A stretch of 13,930 bases of DNA, from assembly GCA_031256015.1 (NCBI GenBank), contig JAIRRK010000023.1:1-13930 (forward strand), in the 5' to 3' direction. The stretch comes from Dysgonamonadaceae bacterium (GTDB lineage Bacteria; Bacteroidota; Bacteroidia; Bacteroidales; Azobacteroidaceae). The notes under the pieces were generated by a model. That model worked only from the letters and a program-made list of their open reading frames with translations, did not search any database and was not told the origin of the DNA. The position numbers and the translations under genes were made by a program. Positions 6,883 through 13,930 of this stretch are shown here, piece by piece (position 1 is the stretch's first letter; each line of letters opens with the position of its first letter).

Positions 6883-8400
6883 ATGAATCGAAATATTAAA
6901 TTATTAGACACTACGTTGAGAGACGGTGAACAGACTTCAGGGGTTTCGTTTGCTTCTTCTGAAAAGTTGCACATCGCTCGCCTTCTTTTGGAAGACTTGA
7001 ATGTCGATCGGATAGAAATTGCTTCCGCTAAAGTATCCGAAGGCGAATTTGAAACCGTCAAAAAAGTAGCTAAATGGGCTGAAGCTAATAATTATATAGA
7101 TAAAATAGAAGTTTTGGGGTTTGTAGATGGAGATCTTTCGTTGAAGTGGATTCAAAGAGCCGGATGCAAAGTAATGAATCTTTTGTGCAAAGGCTCATTG
7201 AAGCATTGTGAAGATCAATTGAGAAAATCTCCGGAAGAACATCTGTCGGATATAAAAGTTGTTTTGCGGGAAGCAGAGAAAAAAAATATTTCAATCAATA
7301 TTTATTTAGAAGACTGGTCAAACGGAATGTTACACTCCAAAGATTATGTCTTTTTTCTTGTAGATAATCTGAAAGATACTCAGATTAAACGCTTTATGCT
7401 TCCGGATACTCTCGGGATTTTGAATCCGATTGATACGGCAAAATTCTGTAGGGAAATGTTGGAAAGGTATCCGAATTTACAATTCGATTATCATGCTCAC
7501 AATGATTATGATTTGGCTGTCGGAAATGTTTTTGCTGCGGTTAATGAAGGAATATCAGGTGTCCATACCACAATAAACGGCTTGGGCGAAAGAGCGGGAA
7601 ATGCGCCTTTAGCCAGCGTTGTTGCGATATTGCATGATCAGTTGAATATCAAAACCAACATAGTGGAAAAAAACCTGAATAAAGTAGGACGAATAGTTGA
7701 ATCTTATTCGGGAATGCGTATACCCAATAATCAACCGGTAACGGGAGATAATGTTTTTACTCAATGTGCGGGTATTCATGCCGACGGAGATAACAAAAAC
7801 AATCTTTATTATAATGACCTGCTTCCGGAAAGATTCGGACGAGCACGGGAATATGCTTTGGGAAAAACTTCCGGAAAATCCAATATCAAAAAAAATCTGG
7901 ATACAATCGGAGTTGAATTGGATGAAGATTCTATGCTGAAACTGACAGAACGAATCATTGAATTAGGCGATAAAAAAGAAATTGTAACTCAAGACGATTT
8001 GCCGTATATTATTTCGGATGTTATGCATACAAATACGGAAGATAAGATAAAAATGATTAATTATTCTTTATCTTTGACACAAGGATTGCGTCCGACGGCC
8101 ACGGTCCGAATTGAAATTGAAGGTAAAGAATATGAATATACAGCTCCCGGCGACGGTCAATATCATGCTTTTAGTAAAGCTTTATGGAAGATTTACGACA
8201 ATTTGGGTAAAGCCAAACCGGAATTACGAGATTACAATGTTGCCATTCCTCCCGGAGGACGAACCGATGCGCTCGTTCAAACTACGATAACTTGGAGTTA
8301 CAAAGAAAAAAAATTCAAAACCCGAGGATTGGACGTGGATCAGATGGCAGCTGCTATAAAAGCCACAATTAGAATGTTAAATATGATTGAAAATATGTAA
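6883..8400 (+). CDS. cimA: (R)-citramalate synthase CimA
   Basis: Condenses pyruvate with acetyl-CoA to (R)-citramalate, the threonine-independent entry to isoleucine. From the ATG at 6883 it has 505 residues; a TTG extension to 6847 overlaps leuD and is rejected. The catalytic domain shows [11 protein letters not shown] (7-17), the metal-binding HAHND (204-208), NGLGERAGN (232-240) and CAGIHADGD (295-303); a LeuA-type regulatory domain follows from about 385. It resembles the Leptospira enzyme as I remember it, including VSFxxSEKL, LNVDRxEIASA and YLEDWSNG. The residues reported there to select pyruvate (Leu81, Leu104, Tyr144) align with Leu78, Leu101 and Tyr141 here (offset 3). That makes citramalate synthase much more likely than a second isopropylmalate synthase. 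Product identity is inferred, not tested. Confidence 0.88.
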   Translation: MNRNIKLLDTTLRDGEQTSGVSFASSEKLHIARLLLEDLNVDRIEIASAKVSEGEFETVKKVAKWAEANNYIDKIEVLGFVDGDLSLKWIQRAGCKVMNLLCKGSLKHCEDQLRKSPEEHLSDIKVVLREAEKKNISINIYLEDWSNGMLHSKDYVFFLVDNLKDTQIKRFMLPDTLGILNPIDTAKFCREMLERYPNLQFDYHAHNDYDLAVGNVFAAVNEGISGVHTTINGLGERAGNAPLASVVAILHDQLNIKTNIVEKNLNKVGRIVESYSGMRIPNNQPVTGDNVFTQCAGIHADGDNKNNLYYNDLLPERFGRAREYALGKTSGKSNIKKNLDTIGVELDEDSMLKLTERIIELGDKKEIVTQDDLPYIISDVMHTNTEDKIKMINYSLSLTQGLRPTATVRIEIEGKEYEYTAPGDGQYHAFSKALWKIYDNLGKAKPELRDYNVAIPPGGRTDALVQTTITWSYKEKKFKTRGLDVDQMAAAIKATIRMLNMIENM

Positions 8401-8402
8401 TT

Positions 8403-8870
8403 ATGGAAATGTATTTAAAGAATGCCAATAGAAAATTGACAATTGCTCTTGTTGCCCATGACAGGAGAAAAGCCGATATGGTTGAATGGGCCGTTTTTAA
8501 TGCGGATACTTTATCTAAGCATACACTTGTTTGTACCGGTACTACCGGAGGATTGATAGAAAAAGCTTTTCAGGAAAAAGGAATTGAAGCCGAAATTATT
8601 AAAATGAATTCAGGTCCGTTGGGCGGTGATGCGGAGATTGCCGCCATGGTCGCAAGGCATCAAGTTAACTTGGCTATCTTCTTGATAGACGATTTGAATG
8701 CTCAACCTCATGAGGCCGATATTCAGATGCTTCTTCGCCAATGTCGTGTACACAATGTACCGATTGCTTGTAATCGCTATAGTGCCGACTTAATGATAAC
8801 CAGTAGTTTATGGGAAAATGATGAATATACGCCATCGATTCCTCAATATATAAAATTTGAAAGAGAATAA
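8403..8870 (+). CDS. mgsA: Methylglyoxal synthase MgsA
   Basis: 155 residues, the normal length. The family enzyme converts dihydroxyacetone phosphate to methylglyoxal and phosphate, a bypass of lower glycolysis. Compared with E. coli MgsA, the active-site pattern is kept: ALVAHD (15-20), CTGTTGG (44-50), SGPLGGD with Asp76 (70-76), [12 protein letters not shown] with Asp96, His103 and Asp106 (95-106), and [10 protein letters not shown] (121-130). By alignment these correspond to E. coli Asp71, Asp91, His98 and Asp101. It starts two bases after cimA and its stop shares a base with the leuB ATG (TAATG), so it is tightly bound into the operon. Nothing in leucine or isoleucine synthesis needs methylglyoxal, so its place here is unexplained. 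Confidence 0.92.
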   Translation: MEMYLKNANRKLTIALVAHDRRKADMVEWAVFNADTLSKHTLVCTGTTGGLIEKAFQEKGIEAEIIKMNSGPLGGDAEIAAMVARHQVNLAIFLIDDLNAQPHEADIQMLLRQCRVHNVPIACNRYSADLMITSSLWENDEYTPSIPQYIKFERE

Positions 8871-9940
8871 TGGAACTTAAAATAGCTGTATTACCGGGAG
8901 ACGGAATCGGCCCGGAAATCGTTAAACAAGCTTTGGATGTGACTAAAGCTGTTTGTAAGAAATTTAATCATTCATTAACTTATCGAGAGGCACTTGTCGG
9001 AGCCGTTGCTATTGATGCGGGAGGAGATCCTTATCCGCAAGAAACGCATGAGTTATGTATGAATTCGGATGCCGTTTTGTTCGGAGCCATCGGTTCTCCG
9101 AAGTACGATAATAATCCTTCCGCAAAAGTTCGTCCGGAACAGGGATTGCTTGCCATGAGAAAAAAACTGGGATTGTATGCCAATATTCGTCCGATAACAA
9201 CTTTTCCTTCTTTGATTCATCAATCACCCCTTCGTTCCGAATTAATCGAAGGAGCCGATTTTGTGTGTATTCGGGAACTTACCGGAGGTATTTATTTCGG
9301 GCGTCCTCAAGGCAGAAGCGAAGACGGACAAGTAGCGTACGATTCTTCGGTTTATACCGTTGAAGAGATAGACAGAATTGTCAGGTTGGCTTACGATTAT
9401 GCAATGAAGCGGAGAAAAAAATTAACCGTTATCGACAAAGCGAATGTTTTGGCAACTTCTCGTTTGTGGCGTGAAACGGCTCGAAAAATAGAAAAAGAAT
9501 ATCCGGAAGTAGAAACCGAATATATGTTCGTGGATAATGCGGCAATGCAAATTATTCAATGGCCGAAACGTTTCGATGTGATGGTAACGGAAAATATGTT
9601 CGGAGATATTTTAACGGATGAAGCTTCTGTCATAACCGGTTCATTGGGAATGTTGCCTTCGGCTTCAATCGGTATCCATACGTCGGTTTTTGAGCCTATT
9701 CACGGATCGTATCCGCAGGCAGCCGGAAAAAATATAGCAAATCCTTTGGCAACGGTGCTTTCCGCCGCATTGATGTTTGAATATGCTTTTAATTTGCATA
9801 AAGAAGGACAAATTATCAGAGAAGCCGTTAATGCGTCCATACAACAAGGAATTGTTACCGAAGATATTGCCGAAAACGGAAAAGCGTATAAAACCTCCGA
9901 AGTAGGAGCGTGGATTACGAATTATATTTTTTCATTATGA
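8870..9940 (+). CDS. leuB: 3-isopropylmalate dehydrogenase LeuB
   Basis: 356 residues, the usual length, an NAD-dependent decarboxylating dehydrogenase. Seen are [10 protein letters not shown] (8-17), the substrate-binding [21 protein letters not shown] region (88-108) with Arg97 and Arg107, Arg135 in [12 protein letters not shown], the catalytic Lys190 in IDKANVL, Asp222 in FVDNAAMQ, Asp246 and Asp250 in [10 protein letters not shown], and the NAD-binding [19 protein letters not shown] (275-293). It completes leucine synthesis and probably also oxidises 3-methylmalate from the citramalate route. The ATG overlaps the mgsA stop by one base. The order leuA-leuC-leuD-cimA-(mgsA)-leuB puts it last of the pathway genes. 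Confidence 0.97.
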   Translation: MELKIAVLPGDGIGPEIVKQALDVTKAVCKKFNHSLTYREALVGAVAIDAGGDPYPQETHELCMNSDAVLFGAIGSPKYDNNPSAKVRPEQGLLAMRKKLGLYANIRPITTFPSLIHQSPLRSELIEGADFVCIRELTGGIYFGRPQGRSEDGQVAYDSSVYTVEEIDRIVRLAYDYAMKRRKKLTVIDKANVLATSRLWRETARKIEKEYPEVETEYMFVDNAAMQIIQWPKRFDVMVTENMFGDILTDEASVITGSLGMLPSASIGIHTSVFEPIHGSYPQAAGKNIANPLATVLSAALMFEYAFNLHKEGQIIREAVNASIQQGIVTEDIAENGKAYKTSEVGAWITNYIFSL

Positions 9941-9958
9941 AACACACTGATATATCGA

Positions 9959-11359
9959 ATGTTGAATCGTTTTAATACAAATAAAAATGATCTTCAAAAA
10001 GTCATATCCGTTGCCTTGGAAAAAGGAGGCGATTTTGCTGATCTTTATTTTGAACATACCTTTTCCAATTCGTTGGTTTTGCAGGATGGCGCAGTAAATA
10101 GAACGGCGTCCAATATTGATTATGGAGTGGGAATTCGTGTTGTTTCCGGAGACAAACAAGGGTATGCTTATGTGGAAAATATCTGTTTGTCGGAAATGAT
10201 AAAAGCTGCAAGAGTTGCTTCCCGTATTGCAAATGGAATGTCTAAGAATCTTTCCATCCCGATAAACGAAAAATCGTTTCAAAATTATTATCCGATTCTT
10301 TCTCCTTGGGAAGATTTATCTGTACGGGAAAAAATTCCATTCCTTCAAAAATTAAATGACCGTATTTTTGAATTGGATTCAAAAGTAGTGAAAGTCAATG
10401 CATCCATAAGTTATTCTACTTCTTATATTTTGTATTATAATTCGGAAGGATTGCTTTGCTCGGATATCCGTCCGATGGCTCAGATTGTCGGCTCTTGTGT
10501 GATGCAAAAGGGTAATAAAATTGAAAATGGACATGCATCCCGATCGGCTCGCATGGATGCCTCTTTTCTTTCTTACGATTTAATTGAAGAAATTGCCATA
10601 GAAGCTATTACGATTACAGACCGCTTGTTTGATGCAATGAAACCTAAAGGAGGTGAAATGCCGGTTGTTATGAGTGCCGGAAGTTCGGGAATTCTTTTAC
10701 ATGAAGCAATCGGACACGCTTTTGAAGCTGACTTTAATCGAAAAAAAATATCCGTCTTTTCCGATCAATTGGGAAAACAGATTTGCAATAAGCAAATTAA
10801 TGTAGTGGACAACGGTTGCATTAAATACAATCGGGGAGCGGTTAATGTTGATGACGAAGGAATAGAAGGACAAAAAACTTACATCGTGAAAGACGGAAAA
10901 TTAACTTCTTATTTGCACGATCGCATCAGCGCGAAACATTACGGCGTAGAACCAACCGGAAACGGTCGCCGTCAATCTTTTCGAAACATTCCTCTTCCTC
11001 GTATGCGAGCGACATATATGGAAAGCGGAGAATATTCCGAAGGAGAAATTATCCGAAAGGTGAAAAAAGGTGTTTTTGTTGATCATTTTACAAATGGACA
11101 AGTACAGATTGGAGCCGGTGATTTTACCTTTTTCGTTAAAACGGGATATTTGATAGAAGACGGAAAATTAACCCAACCGATTAAAGATATTAATATCATA
11201 GGAAACGGCCCGCGGGCTTTGGCCGATATTACAATGGTCGGGAGGAATCTGGAAATAGATGAAGGTGCTTGGACTTGTGGAAAAGACGGACAGAGTATGC
11301 CCGTTTCCCAAGGATTGCCTACCATTTTAGTAAAACGATTAACTGTCGGAGGAGATTAA
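9959..11359 (+). CDS. tldD: TldD, catalytic subunit of the TldD/TldE metalloprotease
   Basis: 466 residues from the ATG at 9959, with no signal peptide. TldD pairs with TldE as a zinc protease that degrades unfolded peptides; in enterobacteria it matures microcin B17 and cuts the CcdA antitoxin. The zinc motif HEAIGH (248-253) is intact, in LLHEAIGHAFEAD, and Cys440 in CGKDGQSMP fits the third zinc ligand position of the family. GNGRRQSFRNIPLPRM (334-349) and GGEMPVVMSAGSSGILLHEA (231-250) are conserved segments. It lies 18 bases after leuB and two codons before pmbA, so it may be read from the leu transcript as well. What it cleaves in this organism is not shown by the sequence. Confidence 0.94.
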   Translation: MLNRFNTNKNDLQKVISVALEKGGDFADLYFEHTFSNSLVLQDGAVNRTASNIDYGVGIRVVSGDKQGYAYVENICLSEMIKAARVASRIANGMSKNLSIPINEKSFQNYYPILSPWEDLSVREKIPFLQKLNDRIFELDSKVVKVNASISYSTSYILYYNSEGLLCSDIRPMAQIVGSCVMQKGNKIENGHASRSARMDASFLSYDLIEEIAIEAITITDRLFDAMKPKGGEMPVVMSAGSSGILLHEAIGHAFEADFNRKKISVFSDQLGKQICNKQINVVDNGCIKYNRGAVNVDDEGIEGQKTYIVKDGKLTSYLHDRISAKHYGVEPTGNGRRQSFRNIPLPRMRATYMESGEYSEGEIIRKVKKGVFVDHFTNGQVQIGAGDFTFFVKTGYLIEDGKLTQPIKDINIIGNGPRALADITMVGRNLEIDEGAWTCGKDGQSMPVSQGLPTILVKRLTVGGD

Positions 11360-11360
11360 T

Positions 11361-12680
11361 ATGATTACGGAAAAACAAAAAAATCTGGCCGATTGGGCAT
11401 TGAAATTCGCTTTGAAAAACGGTTGTTCCGATGCTCGAATTACGGCTTATTCGGGTATGGATAATTCGTTCGAATATCGGAATAATCAGTTGGATAAACT
11501 GGAACAATCATCCGAAAGCGGAATGAGTTTTTATTTGTTTGTCGATGGACGATTTTCTTATTTTTCGACGAATCGATTGGAGAAAAAAGAACTGGAACGA
11601 TTTATCCTGCATAATATCGAATCAACTCGCTGTTTGGAAAAAGATGAGTTTCGACGTCTGCCTGATCCCGATCGATTATTCCGTGGAAAAGCCGGCGATT
11701 TGGAACTTTTCGATACAAACATTTTGGAAATTTCAGTCGATGAAAAACTGGAATTGTTAAGAAATTCGGTTAATGAAGTTTATCAAACCGACGATCGATT
11801 AATCGCTGTTTCTGCCGCTTACTCCGATGGGACGGACGAATCTTTTATGATTGATTCCAATGGTTTTGAAGGCGAAAGCGCAACGACTTATTTTAATCTT
11901 TCGGCCGAAACATCACTGAAAGATAAGGGCCACAGCAGACCGTCTGCTCATTGGTATGATGTGTCCATTTTTTGGGATCAATTGCAAAAAAAAGGCATTG
12001 CCCGAAAAGCCTACGAAAGAACTTTAAATAGATTGGGTCAAGAAAAGATTCGGTCGGGAAAATATAAGATGCTTGTCGATAATCGAAATATTACACGGTT
12101 ATTATCTCCGATTATTGCCGCGTTATACGGAAGTTCCATTCAGCAGAAAAACTCTTTTTTGATTGATAAATTGGATGAAAAAATTATTTCTGAGAAAATT
12201 ACAATCATCGATAATCCTCATTTGAAGCGAGCAAGAGGAGCTGGATGGTTCGATGGAGAAGGAGTGGCTACAAAAAAAATGAATGTAATAGAAAAAGGTA
12301 TTCTGAAAACGTATTACATCAATACATACTTTGCCGGAAAATTGAAAATGATGCCCACCATTCAGTCGCCTTCTGTTCTCTTAATGGATTCTGGAAATAA
12401 AAATAGGGAAGAATTATTAAATACTGTCGAAAAAGGAATCTGGGTGACCGGATTTAACGGAGGAAATACGAACTCTTCCACAGGCGATTTTTCTTTGGGT
12501 ATAGAAGGGTTTTTAATCAAAAACGGAAAAGTGACCATCCCTGTTAATGAAATGAATATTACAGGAAATTTATTGTCGCTTTGGCAAAATGTAAACGAGG
12601 TCGGTAACGATCCGCTCTTAATTTCCTCATGGCGAATCCCTTCCGTTTTATTTGATGATGTTTGTTTTAATGGAAAATAA
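11361..12680 (+). CDS. pmbA: TldE (PmbA), partner subunit of the TldD protease
   Basis: 439 residues with the same fold as TldD but no HExxxH motif, as expected for the non-catalytic TldE/PmbA subunit. Recognisable segments are an N-terminal domain of about 200 residues, then RGAGWFDGEGVATKK (292-306), GILKTYYINTYFAGKL (313-328) and the conserved GFNGGNTNSSTGDFSLGIEG (364-383). The start codon follows the tldD stop by one base and is preceded by GGAGGAG (11349-11355), one of the few Shine-Dalgarno-like sequences in this window. This fits equimolar synthesis of the two subunits. Confidence 0.93.
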   Translation: MITEKQKNLADWALKFALKNGCSDARITAYSGMDNSFEYRNNQLDKLEQSSESGMSFYLFVDGRFSYFSTNRLEKKELERFILHNIESTRCLEKDEFRRLPDPDRLFRGKAGDLELFDTNILEISVDEKLELLRNSVNEVYQTDDRLIAVSAAYSDGTDESFMIDSNGFEGESATTYFNLSAETSLKDKGHSRPSAHWYDVSIFWDQLQKKGIARKAYERTLNRLGQEKIRSGKYKMLVDNRNITRLLSPIIAALYGSSIQQKNSFLIDKLDEKIISEKITIIDNPHLKRARGAGWFDGEGVATKKMNVIEKGILKTYYINTYFAGKLKMMPTIQSPSVLLMDSGNKNREELLNTVEKGIWVTGFNGGNTNSSTGDFSLGIEGFLIKNGKVTIPVNEMNITGNLLSLWQNVNEVGNDPLLISSWRIPSVLFDDVCFNGK

Positions 12681-12696
12681 AATTAATTTACCGTAA

Positions 12697-13722
12697 ATGA
12701 TGAAAAGTAAAAGAAATACAATTTATTTATTGTTCTTATTTTTAATAGTGTTGACTTCGTGTCGGGAGGCCAAACAAAAAGAAATAAAACGGCAGTATTA
12801 TCATACGCAAATCGATATATTCAATACTTCAGCCTCCGTTAAATACGAGTATTATAAGGAATTGGGAAACGAAATTACAGCCCGACTGGATAGTTTCAAT
12901 CTCTCTTTGAATCCGTTCAATAATCAATCGATTATTTACAAAGTGAATAATAACATAGATGTGGATGTGGACGATTGGTTTATTGCCTGTTTTAATAAAT
13001 CGCTTGAAGTCTCGGAAAAAACCGGGGGCCTTTATGATATAACCGCTGCTCCGTTGATTAATCTTTGGGGCTTCGGATTCGAAAAACAAAACGATATTTC
13101 TCCCCGAACCATCGACAGTTTGAAGCAATGTGTGGGCTATGAGAAAATAAAATTAAACGGACGAAAAATACTGAAAGCCGAGCCTTGTATTCAACTCAAC
13201 GCTTCTTCCATCGCAAAAGGCTATTCTTGCGATCTGATCGCAGAAATGCTTGATAATTTCGGTATCGAAAATTATATGATAGAAATAGGAGGAGAAATAA
13301 CGGTAAAAGGAAAAAATCCGAATGGACGTTATTGGGCAATAGGAATTACTCGTCCTGAAGACGATAACACGGGAACAACCAAAGAAATTCAGGAAATTGT
13401 TTATTTGAATAACCGTTCATTGGCAACTTCCGGAAATTACAGAAATTATTATGTTAAGAATGGGCAAAAGTTGGCTCATATAATCAATCCGAAAACCGGT
13501 TATCCTTCCGGAGGAAATATTTTAAGTGCTTCGGTATTCGCATCGGATTGCATGACCGCCGATGCTTATGCAACGGCATTCATGGTTTTAGGTTTGGAAA
13601 AGGCGGTTGAACTGGCCGACCAAATACCCGATCTGGATTATTTATTTATTTATTCCGATGAAAATGGAAAATTAAAAGAATTGATGTCTGAAGGCTTCGA
13701 AAAATATCAAATCCAATATTGA
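12697..13722 (+). CDS. apbE: FAD:protein FMN transferase ApbE, lipoprotein
   Basis: 341 residues. The N-terminus has a basic stretch, a hydrophobic core (9-18) and the lipobox LTSC (19-22), so the mature protein should begin at lipidated Cys22 and face the periplasm. ApbE moves FMN from FAD onto a Thr or Ser of target flavoproteins such as Nqr or Rnf subunits. Family motifs are YDITAAPLINLWGFG (113-127), SIAKGY (171-176), EIGGE (196-200), SGNYRNYY (245-252), HIINPKTGYP (261-270) and DCMTADAYATAFMVLG (284-299), which includes the metal site. Two Met codons stand at the start (12697 and 12700). It follows pmbA by 16 bases. No flavoprotein target gene lies in the window, so its substrate is elsewhere. 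Confidence 0.94.
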   Translation: MMKSKRNTIYLLFLFLIVLTSCREAKQKEIKRQYYHTQIDIFNTSASVKYEYYKELGNEITARLDSFNLSLNPFNNQSIIYKVNNNIDVDVDDWFIACFNKSLEVSEKTGGLYDITAAPLINLWGFGFEKQNDISPRTIDSLKQCVGYEKIKLNGRKILKAEPCIQLNASSIAKGYSCDLIAEMLDNFGIENYMIEIGGEITVKGKNPNGRYWAIGITRPEDDNTGTTKEIQEIVYLNNRSLATSGNYRNYYVKNGQKLAHIINPKTGYPSGGNILSASVFASDCMTADAYATAFMVLGLEKAVELADQIPDLDYLFIYSDENGKLKELMSEGFEKYQIQY

Positions 13723-13742
13723 TAAGAATAATTGACACAAAA

Positions 13743-13930
13743 ATGGATAAACCCTTATTAAACGAACAGACGATATTCCCTTCAAACGAAGTCTTGAAGG
13801 AAATTCTTGCGGAAAGCTATCCCGCTTTTGAACAGTTATCCGCAATCCTGACCGGCGAACACAAATTGGCGATGGAATGGAATTATTACAAAGACGGCCA
13901 TTCCTGGTTTTGCAAAGTGTTGAAGGGAAA
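13743..13930 (+). CDS. DUF3788 family protein (5' part only)
   Basis: The frame opens at the ATG at 13743 and stays open to the window edge (62 codons plus two bases). The sequence, including SNEVLKEIL, a central YPAFEQL and MEWNYYKDGHSWFCKV, matches the start of DUF3788 proteins as I know them: small, soluble, of unknown function. It is 20 bases after apbE on the same strand without a visible promoter, so co-transcription is likely. No function can be given. Confidence 0.75.
   Translation, partial: MDKPLLNEQTIFPSNEVLKEILAESYPAFEQLSAILTGEHKLAMEWNYYKDGHSWFCKVLKG

Noticed and set aside
8069..8076. TATCTTTG inside cimA as an internal promoter for mgsA-leuB
   Set aside because: It is the codons TTA TCT TTG in frame, has no TTTG at the right spacing upstream, and is over 300 bases before mgsA; chance match is likely.
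6883..8400. Second isopropylmalate synthase or homocitrate synthase
   Set aside because: Leu78, Leu101, Tyr141 and the YLEDWSNG motif fit citramalate synthase; the protein resembles Leptospira CimA far more than the LeuA in this operon.

Overview
The window looks like a chromosomal segment of a Bacteroidetes bacterium, most likely order Bacteroidales. Three start-proximal sites match the Bacteroidetes promoter box TAnnTTTG (all TATCTTTG), most genes lack a Shine-Dalgarno sequence, the DNA is AT-rich, and the protein set (LeuA starting near [17 protein letters not shown], Mrp without its CxxC, CimA between leuD and leuB) fits that group. Genus cannot be fixed from this sequence. No phage, insertion sequence, CRISPR, tRNA or rRNA is seen.

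Layout. (1) Bases 1-710, minus strand: a family 2 glycosyltransferase running off the left edge. (2) Bases 711-1104: a divergent intergenic region with a promoter box close to each gene, a GC-rich array of four 23-bp palindromic repeats, and a possible gene remnant. (3) Bases 1105-2986: trmB (tRNA m7G46 methyltransferase) and mrp (Fe-S carrier P-loop ATPase), 10 bases apart. (4) Bases 2987-3281: a weak terminator candidate, then a complete-looking transcription attenuator: promoter, 31-codon leader ORF with an Ile/Leu run, a pause hairpin, an antiterminator segment and an intrinsic terminator whose T-tract touches the leuA start. (5) Bases 3282-9940: leuA-leuC-leuD-cimA-mgsA-leuB. (6) Bases 9959-13722: tldD, pmbA (tldE) and apbE, then the start of a DUF3788 gene at the right edge. 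From leuA on, all genes are on the plus strand with gaps of at most about 50 bases and no terminator between them that I can see.

How it works together. LeuA commits 2-oxoisovalerate to leucine, and CimA condenses pyruvate with acetyl-CoA to citramalate, the threonine-independent entry to isoleucine. LeuCD and LeuB act on both intermediates, so the operon can serve leucine and isoleucine. The leader peptide codes for runs of exactly these two amino acids, and its stall codons overlie a hairpin that competes with the antiterminator. This fits ribosome-mediated attenuation sensing both end products. MgsA (methylglyoxal synthase) sits inside the operon with nearly no spacing and has no obvious role in the pathway. 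TldD/TldE form a two-subunit metalloprotease, and ApbE is an exported flavin transferase lipoprotein.

The most interesting items are the Leu/Ile attenuator with its biased CTC codons, mgsA inside the branched-chain operon, and the palindromic array between divergent genes.
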